A stretch of DNA of 64,000 nt, taken from NCBI GenBank assembly GCA_002869845.2, contig NEWS02000002.1:1-64000 (forward strand), in the 5' to 3' direction. This document shows positions 29,678 through 38,860 of this stretch, piece by piece. The notes beneath the pieces were generated by a model that saw only the letters and a list, made by a program, of their open reading frames with translations, had not been told where the DNA came from and searched no databases. Each line of letters begins with the position of its first letter. Position 1 is the first letter of the stretch. Source of the stretch: Nitrospira sp. CG24B (GTDB lineage: Bacteria; Nitrospirota; Nitrospiria; Nitrospirales; Nitrospiraceae). The position numbers were made by a program, and so were the translations under genes.

Positions 29678-30942
29678 CCTTCGCAGAAGGCACGAACGAT
29701 CTGCGCCGTATTGAAGAGCAGGGCGTGACGGCGCGTGTACACCGCATGACCATAGTAGTGGTCGCGTGGGTTCGTCGAGCCTGTGCTGTCTTTGTAATCC
29801 ACGAGGAGACAGCGTCCTTCGCTCGGGAACCGCACCGCACGTCTTGCGCATTCTAGCCACCGCTCGAATCCATCGTACGGCTCGACCATCTCCCAGACTC
29901 GTTTGTTCGCCGCTTTCCCTGATTCCGTCGCAGGCACGGCATCGCTGCCTGCAACCGCTAATTCCTGAATGTAGTCTCCACCCCAGGCAATCGGCATCTC
30001 CATCGTAATCTGCGGCAACTCCATCTTCGCCAACCAGCTCTTTCCATCCGTCCGCAAGTTCCGGTGATTCACAATGTGCAGCAGCTTCCCGATACCGGAA
30101 GGGTCCCATCCGTAGCGAACCGGTGTACCAAATGTCACAATGTCGAGCGCAACTCCGTTCAGGAGTGACGCTGTCGCGAGCAGAGATTCCAGTTGCCTTA
30201 CAGTAGCGGCGACCTTTGGCTGGTTTGTCTGCTCTGCATAGTCGCTCAGAATGCTGAGCAGCTTGGGTCGCCCGGTGATGGGGCTCGGGCAAAGCAAATT
30301 CGACACCAGCGCCAGAACCAGTCCGGCTTGCCCATGCGCTTGGACAAGAATCCGGTGCCCATTCCTTAGGTTCTGTTCTGTACAGAGCTTGTGCAGTTCA
30401 TTGAGCAAAGACACAGCGGCAAGTGCTCGGCCCAGATGGTGGTGTTCTGATGACCACAGCAGCCTGACACAGGCGATCGGCTGAGGCAGATTCTTATTGA
30501 TGGTCTGCTTGAACTCTTGAACATAGGCCTCGGTGAAGTTACCCGCATCACCGATCTGTTCATCCAGAAGCGTTTTTGTCGCGTCATCATCCAAGAGCGG
30601 CGCCCTGAGCCCACCCGGCAGCAACGGAATCCCGTTGCTTTCCTCTCGCATGGCAGCCAGCAAGGCATCGACTCCCGACACCCCTCGTGAATAGCCTCGT
30701 TTCAGCCCACCGACCTCATCCAACCGCTGCATACCAAATACATCGGTACCGTGGATTGAACCATGGAGAAAGACAATGGCTGCGACTCCGGCACGAGACA
30801 GGCTTGTCCCACACCTAGACATGGCCTCGGCCCAGCCGGGGGAATCTGGAGGGACGACATCAGCCAGGTCAGCGACAGTCAATCGCTCGCCGGGACTCTT
30901 CCGTGACAGCTCGTCGTGCTGAAAATTGTTCTCGATCGGCAT
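29674..30942 (-). CDS. Hypothetical alpha/beta-hydrolase-like protein
   Basis: GVAAIVFLHGSIHGTDVFG (oxyanion-like HG) and ILVQAHGQAGLVLALVSNLL (nucleophile-elbow-like). ORF-track start 30975; internal Met about 30942. Confidence 0.5.
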   Translation of the reverse strand: MPIENNFQHDELSRKSPGERLTVADLADVVPPDSPGWAEAMSRCGTSLSRAGVAAIVFLHGSIHGTDVFGMQRLDEVGGLKRGYSRGVSGVDALLAAMREESNGIPLLPGGLRAPLLDDDATKTLLDEQIGDAGNFTEAYVQEFKQTINKNLPQPIACVRLLWSSEHHHLGRALAAVSLLNELHKLCTEQNLRNGHRILVQAHGQAGLVLALVSNLLCPSPITGRPKLLSILSDYAEQTNQPKVAATVRQLESLLATASLLNGVALDIVTFGTPVRYGWDPSGIGKLLHIVNHRNLRTDGKSWLAKMELPQITMEMPIAWGGDYIQELAVAGSDAVPATESGKAANKRVWEMVEPYDGFERWLECARRAVRFPSEGRCLLVDYKDSTGSTNPRDHYYGHAVYTRRHALLFNTAQIVRAFCEG

Positions 30943-31393
30943 GCAGGAGTTACATACCCGATGTCGGCAGCGCACTGCAACGAAAGATCAGCAGGATACT
31001 GAAGAAGATCCACCAAACCTCAAGGTAGGTGGGTTCAGCAGATGTAGTAGCGGATTAGGAGTCTACTCTTCTCGAAACTGTTCTATTCCTGCACGACAAC
31101 ATTCGGTTTGAGAGGACCTGCCTGAAAGAATCTGAACTGATAGAGGGATGAATCATTTTAGATACATGCAGAGGAATAGTGTCTCTCTCGTTCGCCTTCA
31201 GGCTTCTCCTCCTCACCCGATTTATCTGAATGATAATGTTACGCATTCTCCTTGGCGGTAGGCACCAGCAGTCTAGAAGACAGACCGTGCTTTCGCTCTG
31301 GCGTGGGTTTTGCTGTCGGGTTTTGCTGTGATGGGAAGAAGTACGTGAACAGAAACCCGAGGACATCGGACGCACAACCAGACGGAGGGGAAT

Positions 31394-31954
31394 ATGAAAA
31401 ATCTACGAGTCATTACATTCAGTATAAGCATGGTGCTGCTTGGATATGTTCTCACCGCAGGCTGTTCGACCATGACGCAAGGAGTATCGACGCCGACCGA
31501 TGTGCCGGGTGTCACCCAGAACTGGGACAAGGCGCTGCCGACGGCGCAACGCTTCGTCGTGCTGGCGGCGTTCAATAACGACGCGGTTCGGGATAACGAA
31601 ACCGGCCTGGTGTGGGAGAAGGCGCCACAGACGACGATCTCCACGTGGTCCGCCGCCCGCACCTTCTGTACCGACAAAAGCGTCGGCGGCCGGAAAGGCT
31701 GGCGGCTCCCCGCAGTGCACGAGCTGGCTAGTCTGGTCGATTCGTCCATCGGAGCACCGGGCCCGACCCTTCAGGCTGGCCATCCCTTTAGCAACGTCCA
31801 GCCAACCCACTATTGGTCCGCGGTGACGTCCGCAGACTTTCCGACGAGCGCGTGGCTCGTGTTCTTCGGCAGTGGCGACGTGTTCACCTCCGTTAAGGTC
31901 GGCAGCCTCCACGCCTGGTGTGTGCGTGGTGGCATGAATACGGATACGTATTGA
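31394..31954 (+). CDS. DUF1566 / Lcl C-terminal domain lipoprotein
   Basis: Lipobox LTAGCS; VRDNETGLVWEKAP...RKGWRLPAVHELASLVD...YWSAVTSA is the DUF1566 pattern. Confidence 0.8.
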   Translation: MKNLRVITFSISMVLLGYVLTAGCSTMTQGVSTPTDVPGVTQNWDKALPTAQRFVVLAAFNNDAVRDNETGLVWEKAPQTTISTWSAARTFCTDKSVGGRKGWRLPAVHELASLVDSSIGAPGPTLQAGHPFSNVQPTHYWSAVTSADFPTSAWLVFFGSGDVFTSVKVGSLHAWCVRGGMNTDTY

Positions 31955-32198
31955 TCATTCGGTGATGTGATCATGTGGGGGGAGCTGAAGGCGTGAGCCC
32001 AAGGCCCCTGCTCGGGAACTGGCTTGCCGAACTTATCGGAACGGAAAGGGGACAGCGACTGATCGAAAGAGCGACAGTTCCCACAAGTGTCAGCCCAACA
32101 GAACTACTTTGCGAACGAGAGCAAGGGATGCGATACCATCCCCATCAGCGTCACAGAACCCGGGATGATGGAACATACAAAACGGCCTCCCCCATTTC

Positions 32199-32441
32199 CT
32201 AGGCTGGAAGGCGATCGGGCGCATCAGGTTTCACTTTTGGCACCTTCGCCATCGCTCGCTCAAATTTCGTGCGGCTCCCTCGCTCAGCGCGTGCGTGGAG
32301 ATACTCTTCGGTCACGAGTGCTGAAAGTTTCTCGGCCAGGGCCAGCGTAATCAGTTGATTGATCGACACACTCTCTTGCGCAGCCAGTTTGCGGACTTGT
32401 TTATGGAGTGAATCGGGCAGGCGAAGGCTGATCGTACTCAT
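32199..32441 (-). CDS. Antitoxin, ribbon-helix-helix (paralogue-like to 18126-18377)
   Basis: MSTISLRLPDSLHKQVRKLAAQESVSINQLITLALAEKLSAL. Confidence 0.8.
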   Translation of the reverse strand: MSTISLRLPDSLHKQVRKLAAQESVSINQLITLALAEKLSALVTEEYLHARAERGSRTKFERAMAKVPKVKPDAPDRLPA

Positions 32442-32821
32442 AGCAACTCTCCTATTTTCAGAAGGAACTCCCGCGCGGTCATCACGCGAATCCCAAATTG
32501 GTCGACACCGCCAAAGTCAGCCTTGTTGTAGGTCACAATCACGTCGGATCCCGCCGCGACAGCCAACTCGAGAACCATGTCATCCTTGGGATCTCTCAAA
32601 AATGGCCGCCACAGGTAGTGGACGGTTCTTCGATGCGCTACCGAGCAGAGGTAATCCAGGATGTCATCGATATCGCTGGCTTTCAATCCGCTCTTTTTAC
32701 CTACGAGCCGTTTCCCGGCATCTTCGTACTCGAACACGAGCGGAGCCGACATGCTGACTTCGAATTTGCCGCTCCCCACCAGGAACAAGAGCTTATAGGA
32801 AGCTCCAGATTGTGAACGCAA
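32438..32821 (-). pseudogene. PIN-domain toxin, apparently N-terminally truncated
   Basis: LRSQSGASYKLLFLVGSGKFEVSMSAPLVFEYED...LRDPKDDMVLELAVAAGSDVIVTYNKADFGG. The expected LVLDTN... start with the first catalytic Asp is missing (upstream frame reads QQSFVFVSALRS). Confidence 0.6.
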
Positions 32822-32905
32822 CGCCGAGACAAAGACGAATGACTGTTGAAAGCTGTCCCTGAACCGCCCGTGACGAACATGTGCCGATGAATCGTTGTGC
32901 CCTGG

Positions 32906-33367
32906 CTAGCGAGTGCCCGTTGAGGTCGGTTCGGAAATATCAGACGCCGGCTTCGGCGCGATCCGGCTCTTCGGCATGACGGCGGTCGCTGTACAAATCT
33001 TATTCGCTTCATCGATCCGACGGTCGACGATTTTCACATCTTGCAAATATTCCTGCACAATTTCTTCGCGAGTCAGTTCAATATCCTGCTCGCTCTCGCG
33101 CCCTGACCGTTCACGGACGCGATCGATCATGTGTTCCTTCACCAACACCCGGATCTGCTTGGCCAAGTCCGTCCTCGCTGAGAGCTCCGAAACCCGCTGG
33201 CAGACAAGCTTGCCTTTCGTGAGATCGCCCTGGCCCTTGCCAATCCAGTACTGATCTGACGAGTAACTCACTTCGGCTCCTGAGATCGCGATGAACACGC
33301 CTCCCAAGCCAAGCCAGAGACCCACTGCAACAGCCACGATTCCCACGTTCTTCTTCAACTCTTCCAT
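32906..33367 (-). CDS. Hypothetical membrane-anchored protein
   Basis: N-terminal TM (VGIVAVAVGLWLGLGGVFIAISG); 153 aa; ends 2 nt from the upstream co-directional gene. Confidence 0.6.
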   Translation of the reverse strand: MEELKKNVGIVAVAVGLWLGLGGVFIAISGAEVSYSSDQYWIGKGQGDLTKGKLVCQRVSELSARTDLAKQIRVLVKEHMIDRVRERSGRESEQDIELTREEIVQEYLQDVKIVDRRIDEANKICTATAVMPKSRIAPKPASDISEPTSTGTR

Positions 33368-33369
33368 CC

Positions 33370-34401
33370 CTAGCGGTTTCCGCCTGGTGCCCCGAAGGAC
33401 GGAGCTCCCCGAGGAGGCGGACCTGGTTGCTGCAATCCCGGTGGAGCCTGAGGCACTCGCCTCGCTCCGCCAAACCCTTGGCCCAGTGGGCCCATTGATT
33501 GACGATCCCCTAGAGACGATCCAGAAGGTGTCCGATGAATGATCTCATTGAATGGTCGAGCCCCCGGTGATCCACCAGGAGGTGGCACGAGCTCATGGCT
33601 CGGCATGCGAGGCTGCATAGTTCCAGGTGCAGGCGGCTGTCTCACGCCCAGTGGTTGCCGGCTCGCGATGATCTGCTGCGCAATGGCGATGTGCGGATTG
33701 GCTGGAGAGAGACCGCTGGCACTATTCAGTAGACCATGAGGAATGCCGACCGGCGAAACAAGGACCCAATTCGTCCAGGCCTGCGACACCATCGCGTTTG
33801 ACTGCACGCGATTGATAATGTCCTTCCGCCTTTGTGCAGCCTGTTGGACTTGATCCGGTGTGGCTGCATTCCCGATGGACTGATTGACCGATCTGAGTTC
33901 TTCCTGCAGCTGTTCGTTCTCTTGTTTCAGCGCAACCAGCTGCACACGAGCGTCTTCGTTCTCCCGAAGGGCAACGATCGCTCGTGCCACCTCTTCTGTA
34001 TCCATCTGTGCCAAAAGATCAGCTTTGATGACCACGACATCTCCGTCTAATGTCGTGGAGATCTGCTGGTTGAGCACGATCACCAATCCAGCCGTGTAGG
34101 TGCGGATCTCATCTTTCGTGACATTCATATCGCTCACGACTGTGACGCTTTCAAGATAGGTCGCGACCTGTTCGAGCGCGTTTCGCTTGGCCGCCTCAGT
34201 GGCGATCCGAATGGCATCCTCACGAGTATCGCGATCTCCCATTCGGTGCTCACCCTGTGCATTGACGACCCTGATGTCAGCGAGCGCAGGGACAGCGGCT
34301 ATTAACACCGCGAGCGCGAGAAACAAGACAATGAGTCGATACGATTGATAAGACAGCAGGCAGATGGGAAGAGGCTGTTGATGGAAAACTTGACCGGACA
34401 T
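33370..34401 (-). CDS. Hypothetical exported protein with Pro/Gly-rich C-terminus
   Basis: Signal peptide, coiled-coil-like centre (LVALKQENEQLQEELRSVNQS), low-complexity tail RVPQAPPGLQQPGPPPRGAPSFGAPGGNR. Confidence 0.65.
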   Translation of the reverse strand: MSGQVFHQQPLPICLLSYQSYRLIVLFLALAVLIAAVPALADIRVVNAQGEHRMGDRDTREDAIRIATEAAKRNALEQVATYLESVTVVSDMNVTKDEIRTYTAGLVIVLNQQISTTLDGDVVVIKADLLAQMDTEEVARAIVALRENEDARVQLVALKQENEQLQEELRSVNQSIGNAATPDQVQQAAQRRKDIINRVQSNAMVSQAWTNWVLVSPVGIPHGLLNSASGLSPANPHIAIAQQIIASRQPLGVRQPPAPGTMQPRMPSHELVPPPGGSPGARPFNEIIHRTPSGSSLGDRQSMGPLGQGFGGARRVPQAPPGLQQPGPPPRGAPSFGAPGGNR

Positions 34402-34628
34402 CGCCTCCCCCTTCTCACTCCTGGGCACAGACAGAAACGGCAAGCAGGTTTAGCATAGCACCCGAAAGGCGGTTCCACCAGCGATCGCCAAGTGCCTTCT
34501 CCCACCTTGCCTTCCGGAAAATTTGCATGTTAGGGTACCGCTCTTACTGTTAGCAGGCTGCGGAAAAACTTGGTCGATGCCAAATACGGCCAGAATTTTC
34601 CGTTTGGTGCTGACACCAGAATTACTCC

Positions 34629-34748
34629 AGGATGCTCAAAAAGGCTGTCCAGCAAGGCCGCAGCGAGCGAAGAGGCGAGGCGTACGCTTCGGTACGTTGA
34701 GCCTCTGAGCGAGGCGAGAACGCCGCAGGCGGACTTTTTCAGCATCCT
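34629..34748. repeat. Long intergenic palindromic repeat, copy 2
   Basis: aggatgctcaaaaaggctgtcc...gcgtacgcttcggtacgttgag...ggactttttcagcatcct: near-complete imperfect palindrome of 120 bp. Confidence 0.9.
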
Positions 34749-34777
34749 GTTAGGATACATGCGGGTGATACTGCGTT

Positions 34778-35797
34778 ATGACACATCCATCTCGGTACCT
34801 TCGCTTGATCCTTGTCGGCCTCCTGACTATCTTACTTGAAACTGCAGTCCAAGCGCCTGTGGAGGCAGCTGCCCCGCTTGGGAAGGAAACCGCTTCCTCC
34901 GGTTCTGGGACTGAACATGTCATCCTCTTTGTCCTGGAGGGATTCGGACAAGAGTCGCTCAAGGGCGGCGCGATGCCAGTCGTGAGCAAGCTCGTCAAGG
35001 AAGGGTCGGTAACCTGGTCCGCGAGCGGGGTGAAGCCGGCCCTACGATTACCCACCATGGCATCGCTGGTGACCGGCATGCCAGTCGAAAAACATGGAAT
35101 TACCTGGAATTTCTTCGAATTCAGCCGAGGCTACCCGCGCCACCCCAGCCTATTCGACTACCTGGATTTAAGCGGAGGGCGCGACAGTGCCATCTTTTAT
35201 ATGGATGAGGCCCTGTATCAGCTTGCCAAACCGGAGCCCTACACCGACTATCAACTCTGTGGAGCATTGCGGCCCGAGTGCGGCTCTCAGAAACTTGTCG
35301 CCTACATCCAGCAGTATCTTCAAAAGGCGACCAGCGGGCACGGCTATGGGCACGCGATTCCCTCCTTGCCTCATTTGCTGGTAGTTCACCTTCCGGAAGC
35401 CGGGAGGGCCGGAGTGACCCACGGCTGGGACTCTCCAGAATATCGGGAGGCGTTACGAACGGTCGATGGCGCAATGAAGTCTGTCTTGAACCTCTTCCAG
35501 GAATACTCGCTCTCGGGCCGCACCGCCGTCGTCGTCACCGCTCTCAGTGGAAAGGGGACCGACCCCGGCGCCGAGGCCCCAACGACTGAGTCGCCGGTCG
35601 TTCCCTGGCTCGTCTCGGGAACCGGAATCAAACAGGGCCAACTTATTCGTCAGCCGGTGTCAATCATGGATACCGGAGCCACCGTGATGAAAATCCTGAA
35701 GCTGGAGACTCACACGGAATGGGAGAGTCAGGCCGTGGAAGAAATCTTCGAAACTGCCGCGGCCACCCCAACCGCACGGCCCCGCAAGAAGCGCTAG
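34778..35797 (+). CDS. Alkaline-phosphatase-superfamily (type I phosphodiesterase/sulfatase-like) exported protein
   Basis: EHVILFVLEGFGQESLKGGAMPVVSKLVKEGSVTWSASGVKPALRLPTMASLVTGMPVEKHGITWN matches the superfamily N-terminal metal/nucleophile region. Confidence 0.75.
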   Translation: MTHPSRYLRLILVGLLTILLETAVQAPVEAAAPLGKETASSGSGTEHVILFVLEGFGQESLKGGAMPVVSKLVKEGSVTWSASGVKPALRLPTMASLVTGMPVEKHGITWNFFEFSRGYPRHPSLFDYLDLSGGRDSAIFYMDEALYQLAKPEPYTDYQLCGALRPECGSQKLVAYIQQYLQKATSGHGYGHAIPSLPHLLVVHLPEAGRAGVTHGWDSPEYREALRTVDGAMKSVLNLFQEYSLSGRTAVVVTALSGKGTDPGAEAPTTESPVVPWLVSGTGIKQGQLIRQPVSIMDTGATVMKILKLETHTEWESQAVEEIFETAAATPTARPRKKR

Positions 35798-35821
35798 TCA
35801 ACCATGTGCTATGCTGCCCTC

Positions 35822-36274
35822 ATGCGACGCTGGTCCCTCCTGATAGTGGGTTGCGTGCTGACCAGCCTGTCGGCTATGGCCAGCCCTAAGGAGGGGTTCG
35901 CGAGAGACCCACAGGCCGCGCATCTCAAGGAACATGGGATTACCATCGATGCGACGAAGCTGGTCCCCGCTTCCTGGTGGCAAATACCAGGCGTCACGCC
36001 CTCGATCTGGAATTCCGACCCCGAGTCACTCGATGCGCCCAAGACATCTGAGCGTCGGGAACTGCGGTTGAAGCCGGGCACATACAAGTTTATCAGCTTC
36101 ACGTTCGATTTTCCCTTTACAGTGAATCTTAACGGCACCCTCGATTTTTCAAAGTCCTTGGATCAATGTGTCGAAGGCCGCGGGACACAGGCGTTGATGG
36201 TGGTGTGCAAACGCATGTACCCGTATGGCGGACAACGCGACGCCTATTACGAGCAGAAACCAAACGATGGCTAA
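35822..36274 (+). CDS. Hypothetical exported protein
   Basis: Signal peptide MRRWSLLIVGCVLTSLSAMA; stop overlaps the start of the first HEAT-repeat gene (ATGGCTAA). Confidence 0.65.
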   Translation: MRRWSLLIVGCVLTSLSAMASPKEGFARDPQAAHLKEHGITIDATKLVPASWWQIPGVTPSIWNSDPESLDAPKTSERRELRLKPGTYKFISFTFDFPFTVNLNGTLDFSKSLDQCVEGRGTQALMVVCKRMYPYGGQRDAYYEQKPNDG

Positions 36275-37622
36275 CGTACTCGAAGATCTTTTAGAAGCGC
36301 TTGAAGATGTGGACGATGCCACCCGAGAGGAGGCAGCGAAGACGCTGGCCGACCTGGGTGATCCAGCGACCCTGGATGCGCTGATCAGCGCCTGCAACGA
36401 TGACTTCTGGTCCGTGCGGGCTCATGCAGGCTGCGGCATCGCGAAGATCGGCGGACCGAAGGCTGTGGAAGCGCTGGTCGGCCTGTTCAACGATTCCATC
36501 ATGGAAGTGCGCGACCAGGCGGTCGAGGCCACGGCAAAGATAGGCCCGATCTTGCTTGATCGCCTGGTGACGGCCATGAAAGACGAACGATGGCGCGTCC
36601 GGGAACATGCCGCCAAGGCGGCGGGCAAGATCAAGGACTCAGGAACAGTCGACGCGTTGATCGGCGCCTGTCGCGACCGGGACGGGGCCGTCAAGAGCGC
36701 AGCGGCGGAAGCCTTGGGCAGAATCGCCGACGCGAAAGCCATTCCAGCTCTGATCAAGCTGTTTCGGGATTCTTCGAAGATCGTGCGTGAGACGGCCGGA
36801 ACGGCGCTGGTCTACATCGGGTATCCCTCGGTCGATCCGTTGCTCGACAGTCTCACAGACAAAGACTTTGTCGTTCGATGTCACGCGGCTCGTGCGTTGG
36901 GCGGGATGACCACCGACTATCAAATCGGCAGGTCCTGGGTGCGGGACGCAAAAGTCGTGGACGCCTTGATCGCCGCCTTGAAGGACCCTGACCGAGCCGT
37001 TCGCGAAGACGCGACCATCGCGCTCGGCATGATCGGTGATCCCCGAGCAATCGATGCGCTGGTTGAAGCCATGAAGGACGGAGCGGTGAAGCGCCATGCT
37101 ATTGCTTCACTCGGCATGATCGGCGATGCGCGCGCGCTCCCAGCCGTGTTGGACGCCTTGAAGGGCAAGGGCATCAAACAGGAGGGCACGCCGACACCCG
37201 GGTGCATCGTCAGTGAAGATGCGTTCATCAAGGAAGCCGCTGCCACAGCCCTTGGTCAGTTTCGCAACCCTCGTGTGATTCCGGATTTGATCATGTTACT
37301 GAAAGACGGAGTCTTGCGTGAAAAGGCCGCAGCAGCTCTGGCGGTGATCGGGGACGCGGCCATCGAACCGTTGATTGCCTTTCTCTATGACCCCAAAGCG
37401 TCTGAAGTCGAAGCTGAAAAAGAGCGCGTGCTTTCGTACGCGTCCGTTCGGCTAACGGCCAAAGACGCACTGAAGCAGATTGCACTCGATACGTTGGACC
37501 AGCTTGGATGGACGCCTCCTGATGAAGTGGTGGAAATCAGCTCCAGTCAGGCCGACAATCTGCGCGTCGATCGGCCGTTGGGACAAAGCGGACGCTTCGG
37601 CCCGTCGGGCGACATGGCATAA
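36267..37622 (+). CDS. HEAT-repeat protein 1
   Basis: Tandem ~31-aa PBS-lyase-type HEAT repeats (DDFWSVRAHAGCGIAKIGGPKAVEALVGLFND...). ORF-track start 36225; ATG 36267 preferred. Confidence 0.92.
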   Translation: MANVLEDLLEALEDVDDATREEAAKTLADLGDPATLDALISACNDDFWSVRAHAGCGIAKIGGPKAVEALVGLFNDSIMEVRDQAVEATAKIGPILLDRLVTAMKDERWRVREHAAKAAGKIKDSGTVDALIGACRDRDGAVKSAAAEALGRIADAKAIPALIKLFRDSSKIVRETAGTALVYIGYPSVDPLLDSLTDKDFVVRCHAARALGGMTTDYQIGRSWVRDAKVVDALIAALKDPDRAVREDATIALGMIGDPRAIDALVEAMKDGAVKRHAIASLGMIGDARALPAVLDALKGKGIKQEGTPTPGCIVSEDAFIKEAAATALGQFRNPRVIPDLIMLLKDGVLREKAAAALAVIGDAAIEPLIAFLYDPKASEVEAEKERVLSYASVRLTAKDALKQIALDTLDQLGWTPPDEVVEISSSQADNLRVDRPLGQSGRFGPSGDMA

Positions 37623-37724
37623 TCACGCTCCCACACGCATGTGCGCATCCATCATACTTCGATGACGACAGCGAGTGGTGTTCCTATATGAACCACGATC
37701 CTTTCATAAGAGCCAGATAACGGC

Positions 37725-38825
37725 ATGGCTGATGCGGTAACGGAACAACTCGCGGCACTCAAGGACCAGGATTGGGCTATTCGCGGTGAAGCGGCCGGCC
37801 TACTCGGTACCTTCAAAGATCCGCGTGCAGTAGTTCCCCTGGTGGCTCTCCTTCGAGACCAGGACCGTTCTGTGCGAGAGGCGGCCATTGAAGCGTTGCG
37901 TTCGATCGGAGCCTCGGCCGTCGAGGCGGTGGGAGCCTGCCTGACTGAACCAGATCTCTCGGTTCAAGAATCAGCGTCAGCCATCTTGGCCACCATTGCG
38001 GATGAGCGGGTGCTCGCGCCGCTCATCACGGCACTACGCAGCGACGACTGGATCGTTCGGATGCACGCGGCCAACGCATTGGGTCGGGTGCAGAACGCAG
38101 ATGCGGTTGAGCCGCTCATTCCTCTACTGCACGACAAGGTGAAAGCGGTTCGTGATGAAGCGGCTACCGCTCTGGCCGCCATCGGCGATGCGGCGATTTC
38201 ATCTCTCTTGAAGGCGTTGCAGCATGGGGACTGGCTCGTTCGTCTCCATGCGGTGGAATCGTTGGGAAAGGCTCACTCGAAACGCGCGGTGGAACCTCTG
38301 TTGTCGGTGTTGTTCAACGATCATGATTCCGCGGTCCGTGAAGATGCCGTGCGAGCCCTTGGCGAGATCGGTGATCCACAGGCTGTCGAACATCTGCTGA
38401 CCGCCATGAAAGAACCGGGACTTCGCACCTTAGCCGTTGAAGCGCTTGGTCGGATCGGGGATCGGCGTGCCGTTCCGGTCCTGATCAATGTCGTCACAGG
38501 GACTAATCCCCCGAAAGTGACGAGGACCGTGGCTGGCTGCGGAGACCAATGGAATGAAGAAGTCCTTACACAAGGCGCGGCGGCTCGGGCATTGGGCGCG
38601 ATCGGCGACGAGAGGGCCATTTCGCCGCTCGTCGCATCACTAGATCGAACACATACGAGAGCCGAAGCGGCGGCATCCTTGGCCAAATTCGGGTCGAAGG
38701 TCATTCCATTCCTGCTTCCACTGCTCAATGAGCCTCGCGATGAAAATTTCCTGTTTCATGTCCGCGAAACATTGGCGTCAGCAGGATGGAGAGCCGGCAG
38801 GCGGTCACCGACTGGAACAAAATAG
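37725..38825 (+). CDS. HEAT-repeat protein 2
   Basis: Tandem HEAT repeats (DQDWAIRGEAAGLLGTFKDPRAVVPLVALLRDQDRSVREAAIEALRSIG...). Confidence 0.92.
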   Translation: MADAVTEQLAALKDQDWAIRGEAAGLLGTFKDPRAVVPLVALLRDQDRSVREAAIEALRSIGASAVEAVGACLTEPDLSVQESASAILATIADERVLAPLITALRSDDWIVRMHAANALGRVQNADAVEPLIPLLHDKVKAVRDEAATALAAIGDAAISSLLKALQHGDWLVRLHAVESLGKAHSKRAVEPLLSVLFNDHDSAVREDAVRALGEIGDPQAVEHLLTAMKEPGLRTLAVEALGRIGDRRAVPVLINVVTGTNPPKVTRTVAGCGDQWNEEVLTQGAAARALGAIGDERAISPLVASLDRTHTRAEAAASLAKFGSKVIPFLLPLLNEPRDENFLFHVRETLASAGWRAGRRSPTGTK

Positions 38826-38860
38826 TCCACAGGGTATAGGCTATTCCGCTACTGACGATT

